From assembly GCF_040529055.1 (NCBI RefSeq), contig NZ_CP132342.1, forward strand, positions 186,001-250,000: a stretch of DNA of 64,000 nt, written 5' to 3'. The notes beneath the pieces were generated by a model. That model searched no databases. It was not told the origin of the DNA and saw only the letters and a program-made list of their open reading frames with translations. The stretch comes from Xanthomonas sontii (lineage in GTDB: Bacteria; Pseudomonadota; Gammaproteobacteria; Xanthomonadales; Xanthomonadaceae). The position numbers were made by a program, and so were the translations under genes. This document shows, one piece after another, positions 8,202-18,513 of the stretch (positions are counted from its first letter, which is position 1; each line of letters opens with the position of its first letter).

Positions 8202-9113
8202 CTAAACCGTGCCACCCACTGGATGCGCCGCACGCAGATGATCGATGAACACGCGCAGCTTCGGCGGCAGGTGTTCGCGCGCCGGGTAGTAGATGTGCCA
8301 GCCGGCGAACGGCGCGTGCCAGTCGTCCAGCACCTGCTGCAGGCGGCCGGCGGCGACGTCGGCGGCCACCTGCCACTCGAACGCCTGGCCCAGGCCCAGC
8401 CCACGGCGCGCGGCGTCCAGGCCGACCGCGGTGTCGTTGACCACCAGCCGCCCGCTGACTTCGACCAGGAAATCATGGCCGTCGCGGGTGAACTCCCAGG
8501 CCTGCAGGCGGCCATCGGTGCGGCGCCAGCGGATGCAGTCGTGCGCAGCCAGTTCGGCCGGCGTGCGCGGCACTTCATGCGCAGCGAAATACGCCGGCGC
8601 GGCCACCACCGTCTGCCGCTGCGGCGGTCCCAGCGGCACCGCGATCATGTCGCGCGCCAGGCTCTCGCCCAGGCGGATGCCGGCGTCGAAGCCGCCGGCG
8701 ACGATGTCGGCCAGGGTCCGGTCCGAATACAGCTCCACGCTGACTTCCGGGTAGCGCGCCAGGAACGCCGGCAGGTGCGGGCACACCAGTTGCTCGGCGG
8801 CCACCAGCGGCAGGTTGATGCGCAGCGTGCCGGCCGGGCGGTCGCGCAGGAAATCCAGGTCGGCGAAGGCCGCGTCGATCTGCGCCAGGCCCGGCGCCAC
8901 CCGCTGCAGGAAGCGCTCGCCATGCTCGCTCAGGCCGACCCGGCGGGTGGTGCGGTTGAGCAGGCGTGCGCCCAGCTGCGCCTCCAGCGCGCGCAGCGTC
9001 TGCGACAGCGCCGACGGCGAGACGCCCAGCTCGGCGGCGGCGCGGGTGAAGCTGCCATGGTGGGCGACGCGGACGAAGGCGACGACGGCGGACAGCGGCG
9101 GTGGACGATGCAT
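8202..9113 (-). CDS. LysR-family transcriptional regulator
   Basis: 303 residues with a typical LysR DNA-binding domain (SFTRAAAELGVSPSALSQTL, then RLLNRTTRRVGLSEHG) and an effector-binding domain of the DmlR/CrgA type (GTLRINLPLVAAEQLV, IVAGGFDAGIRLGE). It is transcribed away from the aldo/keto reductase at 9261 across a 147-bp spacer whose middle is A/T-rich (near 9165-9220), the usual layout for a LysR protein and its target. Targets inferred: the 9261-10786 redox genes. Confidence 0.92.
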   Translation of the reverse strand: MHRPPPLSAVVAFVRVAHHGSFTRAAAELGVSPSALSQTLRALEAQLGARLLNRTTRRVGLSEHGERFLQRVAPGLAQIDAAFADLDFLRDRPAGTLRINLPLVAAEQLVCPHLPAFLARYPEVSVELYSDRTLADIVAGGFDAGIRLGESLARDMIAVPLGPPQRQTVVAAPAYFAAHEVPRTPAELAAHDCIRWRRTDGRLQAWEFTRDGHDFLVEVSGRLVVNDTAVGLDAARRGLGLGQAFEWQVAADVAAGRLQQVLDDWHAPFAGWHIYYPAREHLPPKLRVFIDHLRAAHPVGGTV

Positions 9114-9260
9114 GGGGAGCGGGCGGCAATGGAAGGACGGACGCGGCAGGCGCGCCCGCCATTGTTTAGCACACCTTCAAAGCACATGTGGATTACCTGG
9201 ATTTATCCGTTGCGACATGGCGCCTACAGTGCCCGCACCCTCACTCCGGAGACCGCCGCG

Positions 9261-10328
9261 ATGGCCCTCGATCATTACCGCCTGCTCGGCCGTTCCGGCC
9301 TGCGCGTCAGCCCGCTGTGCCTGGGCACCATGACCTTCGGCGCCGACTGGGGCTGGGGCGCGGACGAAGCCGAGGCGCGCCGCCTGTTCGACCTGTACGT
9401 CGATGCCGGCGGCAACTTCCTCGATACCGCCAACATCTACACCAACGGCAGCGCCGAGACCCTGCTCGGCCGATTCGTCGCCGGCCGCCGCGACCGCCTG
9501 GTGATCGCCAGCAAGTTCGCGCTCAATCCCTTCCCCGGCGACCCCAACGGCGGCGGCAACCACCGCAAGGCGCTGCTGCGCTCGGTCGACGCCAGCCTGG
9601 CGCGGCTGGGCACCGATTACCTGGACCTGCTGTACCTGCATGCCTGGGACGGCACCACCGGCATCGACGAGGTGATGCGCGGCTTCGACGATCTGGTGCG
9701 TGCCGGCAAGATCCTCTACGCCGGCATCTCCGACACCCCCGCCTGGCAGGTGGCGCGCATGCAGACTCTGGCCGACCTGCGCGGCTGGACGCCGTTCGTC
9801 GCCCTGCAGATCGAGTACTCGCTGGCGCAGCGCACCGTCGAGCGCGAACTGGTGCCGATGGCCGAGGCGCTGGGCATGTCGGTGCTGGCCTGGTCGCCGC
9901 TGGCGATGGGCGTGCTGACCGGCAAGTACGGCGCCGCCGATCTGGCGCGTGTGCGCGCGGCGGCCTCGGGCGGCGCGCAGGTCGATGGCGTGGGCCGCGC
10001 CGAGGTCGCGCATTCGCAACGCACCTTCAACGAACACGCGCTGGCGGTCGCCGAGACGGTGGTGGCGCTGGCCGCCGAGCTGCAGCGCTCGCCGGCGCAG
10101 GTGGCGCTGGCCTGGCTGCTGGCGCGCGGGGCGATGCCGATCGTCGGCGCGCGCAGCGTGGCGCAACTGCAGGACAACCTGGGCGCACTCACCCTGCACC
10201 TGGATGCCGAGGCGCTGCAGCGGCTGGATGCCGCCAGCGCGATCGAACTGGGCTTCCCGCACGACTTCCTGGCCTCGCCCAACCCGCAGGCGCTGCTGAG
10301 CGGCGGCACCCGCATCCAGCCGCGCTGA
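9261..10328 (+). CDS. Aldo/keto reductase
   Basis: 355 residues folded as a TIM-barrel NADPH-dependent aldo/keto reductase. The catalytic tetrad can be followed: Asp and Tyr in [12 protein letters not shown], Lys in IASKFAL, His in [10 protein letters not shown]. The C-terminal cofactor-binding part ([19 protein letters not shown]) is intact. The ATG at 9261 is preferred because the AKR barrel strand ([19 protein letters not shown]) starts seven residues later. It probably forms a unit with the CMD-family gene 38 bp downstream. Substrate unknown. Confidence 0.92.
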   Translation: MALDHYRLLGRSGLRVSPLCLGTMTFGADWGWGADEAEARRLFDLYVDAGGNFLDTANIYTNGSAETLLGRFVAGRRDRLVIASKFALNPFPGDPNGGGNHRKALLRSVDASLARLGTDYLDLLYLHAWDGTTGIDEVMRGFDDLVRAGKILYAGISDTPAWQVARMQTLADLRGWTPFVALQIEYSLAQRTVERELVPMAEALGMSVLAWSPLAMGVLTGKYGAADLARVRAAASGGAQVDGVGRAEVAHSQRTFNEHALAVAETVVALAAELQRSPAQVALAWLLARGAMPIVGARSVAQLQDNLGALTLHLDAEALQRLDAASAIELGFPHDFLASPNPQALLSGGTRIQPR

Positions 10329-10366
10329 GCGCGGCGTCCTGCCCCTTCGCACACGAGCACCATTCC

Positions 10367-10786
10367 ATGGCATCCATCGCGAACGCGTTGCCGAGCAACA
10401 TGACCCTGGCCGAGGCCGAAGCGGCCGGCATCGCGCAGATCGCCGCGCTGATGGGCCCGCAGCAGGGCGCGGCGATCCGCGCCCTGGCCGACGACGCGGA
10501 CACCGCGCTGAGCGGCCGCGGCGCCGCCATCGCCTTCGCCGAGATCTACCGCGCCGACAGCGCGCTGGACCTGCGGACCCGCGAACTGGTCACAGTGGCG
10601 GTGCTGGCCAGCCTCGGCCACGCGGAACCGCAGTTGCGCCTGCATCTGCGTGCCGCGCAGGCGGCAGGCGCCAGCCGTGCAGAGATCTTCGCGGTGCTCG
10701 ACCAGTTGTACGCCTACGTGGGTTTTCCCACCGCGCTCAACGCCCTGGCCGTCGCCCGCGACGCGCTGGGCACGTCCTCACCCTGA
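10367..10786 (+). CDS. Carboxymuconolactone decarboxylase (CMD) family protein
   Basis: 139 residues, all-helical. The core [27 protein letters not shown] matches the gamma-carboxymuconolactone decarboxylase subgroup, which has a conserved His but not the CxxC redox pair of AhpD, so a thiol peroxidase-like role is unlikely. Proteins of this subgroup often sit beside aldo/keto reductases and quinone reductases, as here. No protocatechuate pathway gene is nearby, so the name gives the fold and not the reaction. It lies 38 bp after the upstream reductase and 53 bp before the next. Confidence 0.88.
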   Translation: MASIANALPSNMTLAEAEAAGIAQIAALMGPQQGAAIRALADDADTALSGRGAAIAFAEIYRADSALDLRTRELVTVAVLASLGHAEPQLRLHLRAAQAAGASRAEIFAVLDQLYAYVGFPTALNALAVARDALGTSSP

Positions 10787-10839
10787 GCGAACCGCCCGGC
10801 GGCCACGCTCTCCCTCCCCTCCCCCTCAGGAGCATTTCC

Positions 10840-11835
<996 letters not shown>

Positions 11836-11899
11836 ACCGCGCCCCCGGCCGCGGCGCGGGTCGATTGCCCGCGCCGCGCCGGCCCCGCATGATGCGGGG

Positions 11900-12601
11900 G
11901 TGATCTCCTTCATCGTCCCCGCGCACGACGAAGCCGCCCTGATCGGCGACACGCTGGCCTCGCTGCATGTCGCCGCTCAGGCGCTGCGGCTGGACTGCGA
12001 GACGCTGGTGGTCGCCGATGCCTGCCGCGACGGCACCGCCGAGATCGCGCGCCGCCACGGCGCGCAGGTGCTGGAGGTGGAGTTGCGGCACATCGCCGCC
12101 GTGCGCAATGCCGGCGCCGCCGCCAGCCGTGGCCGCCACCTGCTGTTCGTCGATGCCGACACCCGGGTCAACACGCCGCTGCTGGCTGCGGCGCTGCGCG
12201 CGCTGGGCACCGGCGCGGTCGGCGGCGGCGCGCAGGTGCGCCTGCTCGGCGACATCGCCTGGTACGAGCGCCTGGCGCAGACGCTGTTCGGCTGGCTGTT
12301 CCGCTGCACCGGCATCGCCCCCGGCTGCTTCCTGTTCTGCACGCGCAGCGCCTTCGCCGCCGCCGGCGGCTTCGACGAGCGCTACTACGCCGGCGAGGAC
12401 GTGGCGCTGAGCCGCGCGCTGGCGCGGCAGGGACGCTTCGTGATCCTGCGCGAGCCGGTGCACACCTCCGACCGCAAGCTGCGCAGCTTCAGCAAGCGCG
12501 AGCACCTGGGGCTGCTGCTGCAGTTGCTGCGCCGCGGCCGCGGCATGCTGCGCTCGCGCGATGCGCTCGGCTTCTGGTACGGGCAGCGCCGCGGACGCTA
12601 G
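11900..12601 (+). CDS. Family 2 glycosyltransferase
   Basis: 233 residues beginning at a GTG. The GT-A fold is clear: SFIVPAHDEAALIGDTLASL, VVADACRDGTAEIARR, then the metal-binding DxD in LLFVDADTRVN, and GGFDERYYAGEDVALSRAL for the acceptor-side region. There is no TM helix, so the enzyme is soluble or peripheral. GT2 enzymes of this short type transfer sugars to lipids, proteins or glycans. It precedes the GNAT gene and the KAS III operon on the same strand but with gaps, so a link to that pathway is only possible. Confidence 0.9.
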   Translation: MISFIVPAHDEAALIGDTLASLHVAAQALRLDCETLVVADACRDGTAEIARRHGAQVLEVELRHIAAVRNAGAAASRGRHLLFVDADTRVNTPLLAAALRALGTGAVGGGAQVRLLGDIAWYERLAQTLFGWLFRCTGIAPGCFLFCTRSAFAAAGGFDERYYAGEDVALSRALARQGRFVILREPVHTSDRKLRSFSKREHLGLLLQLLRRGRGMLRSRDALGFWYGQRRGR

Positions 12602-12687
12602 GGCGCTCCGCCCATTTCCGCACAGCAGGTTGCGTCCGGGAGGCAAAGCAGTTGCGCCCGACGCGGGCGACTTCCTACTCTCTGCAA

Positions 12688-13134
12688 ATGCGCGAGAACG
12701 GCACCCTGGACATCAGAAACGCGGCGATGGCGGACCGGCAGGCGATCGTGACGCTGATGGCGGCGCTGGACTATGCCGGAACCGAGGACTTCATCGAGGC
12801 GCGCCTGGCGCAGCTCCTGGGACATCCGGACGCGGCCTTGCTGGTGGCCGCCGCAGGGGACGACGTCCTGGGGGTGTTGTCGCTGCACTTTCTGCCGCAG
12901 TTGGCATTGGCCGGCGACATCTGCCGCATCAGCTATTTCTGCGTCGACGATCGTGCGCGCGGCGCCGGGGTGGGACAGCGTTTGCTGGCAGAGGGCGAGG
13001 CGCTGGCGCGGCAGCGCGGCTGCGACCGCCTGGAGGTGCACTGCCACAGCCGGCGGGAACGGGCGCACGCCTTCTATCGGCGGGAAGGCTTTGTGGAAGC
13101 GCCCAAGTATTTCGCCAAGTCGCTGCGCGATTGA
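12688..13134 (+). CDS. GNAT-family N-acetyltransferase
   Basis: 148 residues with a GNAT fold: IRNAAMADRQAIVTLMAAL, then the acetyl-CoA binding motif VDDRARGAGVGQRLLAEGEALARQRG, and HSRRERAHAFYRREGFVEAPKYFAKSL at the end. The ATG at 12688 gives the usual family length. However, an in-frame TTG at 12652 has a better ribosome-binding site (ggagg, 8 nt upstream) and would add 12 residues, so the start is uncertain. The acceptor is unknown. Confidence 0.85.
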   Translation: MRENGTLDIRNAAMADRQAIVTLMAALDYAGTEDFIEARLAQLLGHPDAALLVAAAGDDVLGVLSLHFLPQLALAGDICRISYFCVDDRARGAGVGQRLLAEGEALARQRGCDRLEVHCHSRRERAHAFYRREGFVEAPKYFAKSLRD

Positions 13135-13243
13135 GGATTGTCTGAGGTCGCCAGCCGCAGACAGCGGCGCGATCTTCATAAGGGCGGTTGCCGGCGCCGA
13201 GCCGCTGGCAGTACGCTGCGCGCCCCTTGTGCGAGCTTTACGG

Positions 13244-14260
13244 ATGAGCGTCCACACCAGCAGGCCCATCGCGCTGCGCATCCTCGGCACGGGCGAGTAT
13301 CTGCCCGCGCAGCAGGTGCCGGCGGAGGCCTTCGACCGGCGCTGGGGCAAGCCCGCCGGCTGGACCCTGCGGCATACCGGGGTCGCCACGCGCCACTATG
13401 CGGGCGCCGACGAGCCGGCCACCTTCATGGGCGAACGCGCCGCGCGCGCGGCGCTGGACGCGGCGCAGCTGCAGGCGCACGAGATCGATTGCGTGATCAG
13501 CGCCTGCAGCCTGATGGAACAGGCGATCCCGTGCAGCGCAGCGCTGCTGCACGCGCGGCTGGGCCTGCAGGGCAGCGGCATCCCGGCCTTCGACATCAAC
13601 GCCACCTGCCTGAGCTTCATCGCCGCGCTCGACCTGGCCGCCTGCGCGATCGCCGCCGGCCGCCATCGCCGCGTGCTGATCGTCGCCAGCGAGATCGCCA
13701 GCGTCGGCCTCAATCCGGACGATGCGGATACCGCGCCGCTGTTCGGCGACGGTGCCGCCGCGGTGGTGCTCGGCGCCGACAGCGGCGACAGCGGTTCGCA
13801 ATTGCTGGCGGCGCGGCTGGAAACCTATTCCGAAGGCATCGACCATTGCCGCGTGCGCGCCGGCGGCACTCGCCTGCGCCTCGATCACGGCGTCGACGCG
13901 CTGCGCGCCGGCTCGCAGTTCGAAATGAACGGGCGCGCCACCTACCGGTTGGCCGCGGCGAAGCTGCCCGGTTTCCTGCAGCGGCTGCTGGCGCAGGCCG
14001 GGGTCGAGCTGGCGCAGTTGCGGCGGATCGTGCCGCACCAGGCCAGCGCCAAGGCGCTGCGCCATCTGCGCGTGGCGCTGGGGCTGGCGCCGGATGCGCT
14101 GATCGAGGTGATCGGCCACCGCGGCAACCAGATGGCCGCGTCGATTCCCAGTGCGCTGCACCAGGCGATCCACAGCGGCCAGATCGTGCGCGGCGACCTG
14201 ATCGGCCTGGTCGGCTCCGGCGCCGGGCTGGCGTTCGGCGGCGCGGTGTTGCGCTACTGA
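13244..14260 (+). CDS. 3-oxoacyl-ACP synthase III-like enzyme, first gene of acyl operon
   Basis: 338 residues with a thiolase fold and the KAS III triad intact: C122 in INATCLSF, H265 in VPHQAS and N295 in GHRGNQ. The second half (GSGAGLAFGGAVLRY) closes the fold. Such enzymes start fatty or polyketide chains, or, as in OleA, condense two acyl-CoAs. This one resembles the non-FabH, OleA-adjacent group more than housekeeping FabH, and no fab genes are near. The next gene starts after 1 bp. The five-gene operon suggests it makes a beta-keto acyl product that the following reductase handles. Substrates are inferred, not known. Confidence 0.88.
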   Translation: MSVHTSRPIALRILGTGEYLPAQQVPAEAFDRRWGKPAGWTLRHTGVATRHYAGADEPATFMGERAARAALDAAQLQAHEIDCVISACSLMEQAIPCSAALLHARLGLQGSGIPAFDINATCLSFIAALDLAACAIAAGRHRRVLIVASEIASVGLNPDDADTAPLFGDGAAAVVLGADSGDSGSQLLAARLETYSEGIDHCRVRAGGTRLRLDHGVDALRAGSQFEMNGRATYRLAAAKLPGFLQRLLAQAGVELAQLRRIVPHQASAKALRHLRVALGLAPDALIEVIGHRGNQMAASIPSALHQAIHSGQIVRGDLIGLVGSGAGLAFGGAVLRY

Positions 14261-14261
14261 C

Positions 14262-15239
14262 ATGGCCCGCGTCCTGGTCACCGGCGCGTCCGGCTTCATC
14301 GGCGCCTACATCGTGCGCGCCCTGGCCGCGGCCGGCGTACCGGTGCGTGCCAGCGGCCGCGACACCACCAAGCTGGCGGCCTTCGCCGGCGATCCGCGGA
14401 TCGAGGTCGTGCCCGCCGAGCTGTGTCGCGATGACCTGGCGCCGTTGCTGCGCGGCTGCGATGCGGTGATCCACTGCGCGGCGTTGTCTGCAACGTGGGC
14501 CAGCGCCGAGACCTTCCGCCTGGCCAACGTGGTCGCCACCGAACGCCTGCTCGCCGCCGCGCTCGCCGCGCGCGTGCGTCGCTTCGTGCACTTCAGTTCG
14601 CCCAGCATCTACTTCCGCTTCGCCGATCAATACCAGATCACCGAAGACTTCACCCCGCCGGCGCGCTGGATCGGCGGCTATCCGCAGACCAAGTGGGAAG
14701 CCGAGGAAAAGGTGCGCGCCGCCGCCGCGGCCGGACTGCCGGCGGTGGTGCTGCGCCCGCGCGCGGTGTTCGGCCATGGCGACAACGCGATCGTGCCGCG
14801 CTTGCTGGCGGTGGCGCAGCGCGGCTGGTTCCCGCTGGTCAACGGCGGCCGCGCGATGATCGACGTGTGCTGCGTGGAGAACGCGGTGGCCGCGGCGCTG
14901 GCTGCGCTGCGCGCCGAGCACATCGGCGATGGCCGCGCCTACAACATCAGCAACGGTGTGCCGATCGCGGTGCGCGACCTGCTGACCGAACTGTTCGCGG
15001 TGCTGCGCCTGCGCGTGCAGCTGTTGCCGCTGCCGCGCGGACCGGCACTGGCACTGGCCACGCTCGGCGAGCAGATCGCGCTGCGCCGTCGCGGGCAGCC
15101 GGAGCCGCGGCTCAGCCGCTACGGTATCGGCGTGCTCGGCTATTCGCAGACGCTGGACATCGGCCGCGCCCGCCGCGAACTCGGCTATGCGCCGGTGCTG
15201 TCGACCGAGGCCGGGCTGGCCGCGCTGGGGCGGGCATGA
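14262..15239 (+). CDS. NAD(P)-dependent 3beta-HSD/epimerase-family reductase
   Basis: 325 residues, an extended SDR. The nucleotide-binding motif VLVTGASGFIGAYIVRAL is at the N-terminus, the catalytic Ser lies in HFSSPSIYF, and the YxxxK pair is Y140/K144 (YPQTK). Composition and the SSPSIYF element recall the 3beta-hydroxysteroid dehydrogenase/OleD group, which reduces beta-keto acids made by OleA. It starts 1 bp after the KAS III stop and its TGA overlaps the ATG of the next gene, so translational coupling is likely. Inferred role: reduction of the beta-keto product of the KAS III enzyme. Confidence 0.87.
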   Translation: MARVLVTGASGFIGAYIVRALAAAGVPVRASGRDTTKLAAFAGDPRIEVVPAELCRDDLAPLLRGCDAVIHCAALSATWASAETFRLANVVATERLLAAALAARVRRFVHFSSPSIYFRFADQYQITEDFTPPARWIGGYPQTKWEAEEKVRAAAAAGLPAVVLRPRAVFGHGDNAIVPRLLAVAQRGWFPLVNGGRAMIDVCCVENAVAAALAALRAEHIGDGRAYNISNGVPIAVRDLLTELFAVLRLRVQLLPLPRGPALALATLGEQIALRRRGQPEPRLSRYGIGVLGYSQTLDIGRARRELGYAPVLSTEAGLAALGRA

Positions 15240-16084
15240 GCGCGCCCCGGCTGCGCTGGCGGCTGTACGAGGCCGGCCACTGCACGCACCCCGAACGCGC
15301 CACGCGCCGCGGCGCGCCGCTGGCGCCGTGCCCGTTCCCGGCGCTGGCGGCCCTGCTGCAGCATCCACAGCAGGGCGACCTGTTGTTCGACACCGGCTAC
15401 GCCCGTCATTTCTTCGATGCCACCGCGCGCTTTCCCGAACGCCTGTACCGCTGGCTGACTCCCGTGCAATTGGCACCCGGGCAATCGCTGCGCGAACAAC
15501 TCGCCCGCGACGGCGTGGATGCGGACCGCATCGGCTGGATCGTGCTGTCGCATTTCCATGGCGACCACGTCGGCGGCGTCGCCGATTTCCCGCAGGCGCG
15601 CCTGGCCTGCGCGCAACAGGCCTGGGACGATCTGCAGCGCCGCGGCCGGCTGGCCGCGCTGCGCGAAGGCTTCCTGCCCGCGCTGCTGCGCGGCGCGCGT
15701 CCGCGCATGCACTGGATCGAGGCGCTGCCCGCGACGCTGTCGCCCGCCGCACTGCGCGACTTCGACACGCCGCGCGATCTGTTCGGCGACGGCAGCGTGC
15801 TGCTGGTGCCGCTGCCCGGGCATGCGCCCGGCCACTACGGCCTGTGGTTCGAGGACGCGCACGGCCCGGTGTTCCTGATCGCCGACGCGGCCTGGTCCAG
15901 CGCCGCGCTCGCCGACGGCACGCCGCCGCCGGCCCTGGTCACCCGCCTGCTCGGCGAGCATCGCGTGTATCGCGACACCCTGGCGCGGCTGCATGCGCTG
16001 CGCCAGGCCGAGCCGGGCTTGCGCCTGGTGCCCTCGCATTGTCGGCAATGGCGGCCGGCACCGGCGGAGCACACGCATGGCTGA
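15236..16084 (+). CDS. Metallo-beta-lactamase-fold hydrolase
   Basis: 282 residues. The HxHxDH zinc motif is H106-F-H108-G-D110-H111, with later ligands in PLPGHAPGHYG (His), LIADAAW (Asp) and LVPSHC (His). The layout (LLFDTGYARHF near the N-terminus and a long insert after the zinc motif) resembles N-acyl-homoserine lactonase-like members, so lactone, thioester or ester hydrolysis is plausible. ATGA overlap with the reductase before it and an 8-bp overlap with the ATP-grasp gene after it place it inside the operon. No signal peptide. Confidence 0.87.
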   Translation: MSAPRLRWRLYEAGHCTHPERATRRGAPLAPCPFPALAALLQHPQQGDLLFDTGYARHFFDATARFPERLYRWLTPVQLAPGQSLREQLARDGVDADRIGWIVLSHFHGDHVGGVADFPQARLACAQQAWDDLQRRGRLAALREGFLPALLRGARPRMHWIEALPATLSPAALRDFDTPRDLFGDGSVLLVPLPGHAPGHYGLWFEDAHGPVFLIADAAWSSAALADGTPPPALVTRLLGEHRVYRDTLARLHALRQAEPGLRLVPSHCRQWRPAPAEHTHG

Positions 16085-17258
16085 GGCCCCCGGCGTGCTG
16101 ATCACCGGCGCACGCGCGCCGGTCGCGCTGGACCTGGCGCGCCGCTTCGCCGCGCAGGGCTGGCGGGTGCACCTGGCCGACAGCGTCGCCAGCCGCATCT
16201 CCGGCTGGTCGCGCGCGGTCGCCGGGCATCACCGCATCGCACCGGCACGCGATGCGCCACGCGCCTGGCTGTCCGATCTCAACGCCCTGCTCGCGCGCCA
16301 GCGCATCGACGTGCTGGTGCCGACCTGCGAGGAAGTGTTCTACCTGGCCCGCTATCGCAGTGCGCTGCCGACGCAGTTGCAGCTGCCGTTGCACGACTTC
16401 GACACGCTGCGCACGCTGCACAGCAAGTACGCCTTCATGGAACTGGCGCGCAGCCTGGACAGCGCCATCGACGTACCCGCCAGCGTGCGCGTGCGCAGCC
16501 TGGCGCAGGCGCGCGAATGGGCCGGCGACGCGCCGCTGGTATTGAAACCGGAATTCTCGCGCTTCGGCGTGCATGTGCGGCTCTATCCGGACGGTGTGAC
16601 CGCCGATGCCACACCGCTGCCCGCGCAGGGCGACTGGGTCGCGCAGCGCTACTGCGCCGGCGAGGAGCGCTGCTCGTATGCGCTGGCGCGCGACGGCGTG
16701 CTGCTGGCGCATGCGGTGTACCGCCCGCGCTACCGCCTGCGGCGCAGTTCCAGCTACTACTTCGACGCCGCACCGAACCCGCAGATCGAGCGCTTCACCG
16801 CGCAACTGGTGCAGGCGCTGCGCTTCACTGGGCAGATTTCCTTCGACTGGATGGTCTCCGCGCAAGGGCGCTGCAGCGTGATCGAATGCAATCCGCGTGC
16901 GACCAGCGGCCTGCACCTGTTCGCCGCGACCGATCCGCTGGTGGCCTTGCTGTGCGGCGACGCGGGCGCGGCGCCGGCGCCGTTGCGCCCGGCCGACGAC
17001 CGCGCAGCGATGCTGGGCATGCTGATGCTGGGCGTGGCGTTGCCGGCGGCGCTGGGCCAGGGCCGGCTGCGGCAGTGGCGCCGCGACTACGCGCGCGCCG
17101 AGGACGTGCTGGCGCCGCGCGGCGACCGCTGGCCGCTGGCCGGCACGCTGTGCGACCTGGGCAGCCACGCGCGCCTGGCGCTGGCACAACGCTGCAGCGT
17201 GCGCGAGGCCGCCACCCGCGATACCGAGTGGGACGGCGAGGCACTGCCGCCGCCATGA
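16077..17258 (+). CDS. ATP-grasp ligase
   Basis: 393 residues. An N-terminal pre-ATP-grasp Rossmann part (GVLITGARAPVALDLARRFA) is followed by the ATP-grasp fold: LVLKPEFSRFG supplies the nucleotide-binding Lys, and FDWMVSAQGRCSVIECNPR supplies the Mg-binding Glu/Asn. Such enzymes make acyl-phosphates and join a carboxylate to an amine, thiol or hydroxyl. It overlaps both neighbours (8 bp and 4 bp). With a KAS III and reductase upstream and an acyltransferase-like protein downstream, it could activate the product acid or couple an amino acid to it. This is inference; no specific ligase family is recognised. Confidence 0.83.
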   Translation: MAEAPGVLITGARAPVALDLARRFAAQGWRVHLADSVASRISGWSRAVAGHHRIAPARDAPRAWLSDLNALLARQRIDVLVPTCEEVFYLARYRSALPTQLQLPLHDFDTLRTLHSKYAFMELARSLDSAIDVPASVRVRSLAQAREWAGDAPLVLKPEFSRFGVHVRLYPDGVTADATPLPAQGDWVAQRYCAGEERCSYALARDGVLLAHAVYRPRYRLRRSSSYYFDAAPNPQIERFTAQLVQALRFTGQISFDWMVSAQGRCSVIECNPRATSGLHLFAATDPLVALLCGDAGAAPAPLRPADDRAAMLGMLMLGVALPAALGQGRLRQWRRDYARAEDVLAPRGDRWPLAGTLCDLGSHARLALAQRCSVREAATRDTEWDGEALPPP

Positions 17259-18370
17259 GTACCGACAGCGCCGACGCTGCGGCCGCCGATTACGCCGCGC
17301 AGCTGCAGCGTTTCGCCGCGCTGCATGCCGGCGGCGAGGCGCAGCAGCTGGCCGACAACGCGCATGCGCGCATCGAGGTGCTGCAGGCCGGCGCGCTCGC
17401 GCTGCCGGTGACGGTCGGCGAACGCCACCCGGGCAACGCCTGGGTGTGCTCGCCGCGCACCACCTATGCCGACTACGCCGCCGAGGAAGCCGCGCGGCTG
17501 TTGCCGGGCGCGCTGGCCGCGCCGGTACGCGGCCTGTGCGGCGGCATCGGCGCGTGGCTGGACTGGGCACGGATCGACCGTGCGGTCACCCTCAACAACT
17601 GGCTGCTGTCCACCAACCTGTACCCGCCGCTGCCGCCGAGCGGCTTGCGCGCGTTGCTGGATGCCGCACGCGCGTGCTGGCCCGACCACGCGCTGTGGTT
17701 CCGCTCGCTCAACGCGGTGGATACGCCGCAATGGCTGCACGCGCTGCAGGCCGAAGGCTTCACCCTGATCGCCAGCCGCCAGGTCTACCTGTACGAAGAC
17801 TGGCCGCGACTGCTGCGCCATCGCGACCTGGCCCGCGACCTCAAACTGGTCGACCGCCGCGACCTGCAGCGCTGCGGCAACGACGCCATCGGCGAGGCCG
17901 ACTATGCGCGCATCGCCGCGCTGTATGCGCAGCTGTATCTGGAGAAATATTCACACTGCAATCCTGCCTACCACGCCGGCTTCCTGCGCGCCTGGCACCG
18001 CGCCGGGCTGCTGCGCTTCGACGGCTTCCGCGATGGCGACGGGCAACTGGTCTGCATCACCGGCCTGTTCGGCGTCGGCGGCACCGTCACCGCCCCGATC
18101 GTCGGCTACGACCTGCAGCTGCCGCAGCGGCTGGCGCTGTACCGCACCCTCACCGCCTGCGGCATCGACCATGCGCGACGGTATGGCCAGCGCCTCAACC
18201 AGAGCGCCGGCGCGGCCAGTTTCAAGCGCCAGCGCGGCGGCATGCCGGTCATCGAGTACAGCGCGGTCGATGCGCGCCACCTGCCGCTGCGGCGACGCCA
18301 GCCGATCGCCGCGCTCGGCGCCCTGACCCGGCGCATCGGTGTCCCGCTGATGCGCCAGTACCGGCTGTGA
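17255..18370 (+). CDS. GNAT/FemAB-like acyltransferase
   Basis: 371 residues, soluble, starting inside the previous stop (ATGA). The C-terminal half resembles the GNAT/FemAB-like fold: LVCITGLFGVGGTVTAPIVGYD, then a long helix and INQSAGAASFKRQRGG-like ending (LNQSAGAASFKRQRGGMPV). The N-terminal half (RFAALHAGGEAQQL..., NNWLLSTNLYPPLP) is not recognised. FemAB-like enzymes move aminoacyl or acyl groups to amines. As the last gene of the tightly packed operon, it may transfer the acyl unit made upstream to an amine acceptor. No Cys or metal site stands out. Confidence 0.7.
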   Translation: MSTDSADAAAADYAAQLQRFAALHAGGEAQQLADNAHARIEVLQAGALALPVTVGERHPGNAWVCSPRTTYADYAAEEAARLLPGALAAPVRGLCGGIGAWLDWARIDRAVTLNNWLLSTNLYPPLPPSGLRALLDAARACWPDHALWFRSLNAVDTPQWLHALQAEGFTLIASRQVYLYEDWPRLLRHRDLARDLKLVDRRDLQRCGNDAIGEADYARIAALYAQLYLEKYSHCNPAYHAGFLRAWHRAGLLRFDGFRDGDGQLVCITGLFGVGGTVTAPIVGYDLQLPQRLALYRTLTACGIDHARRYGQRLNQSAGAASFKRQRGGMPVIEYSAVDARHLPLRRRQPIAALGALTRRIGVPLMRQYRL

Positions 18371-18513
18371 GGCCAGGCAGCGCCAAGCCCGAAGGCGGGC
18401 CGTAATCGTTTTCAGCGTCGATCGCGCATGCCGCGTCGGCTGCCCGACACTGGCACTGGCATATACTTTGCTGCATCTGCAACACCTCATCGCCGCTGCG
18501 GCCCGGAACATCT

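Noticed and set aside
10367..10786. Protocatechuate pathway decarboxylase (pcaC)
   Set aside because: No other pca gene is near and the neighbours are aldo/keto reductases; only the family name is supported.
13244..15239. A complete olefin (oleABCD) cluster
   Set aside because: Only the OleA-like and OleD-like proteins are present. No AMP-ligase OleC and no alpha/beta-hydrolase OleB are in the window, so calling it an ole cluster would be wrong.
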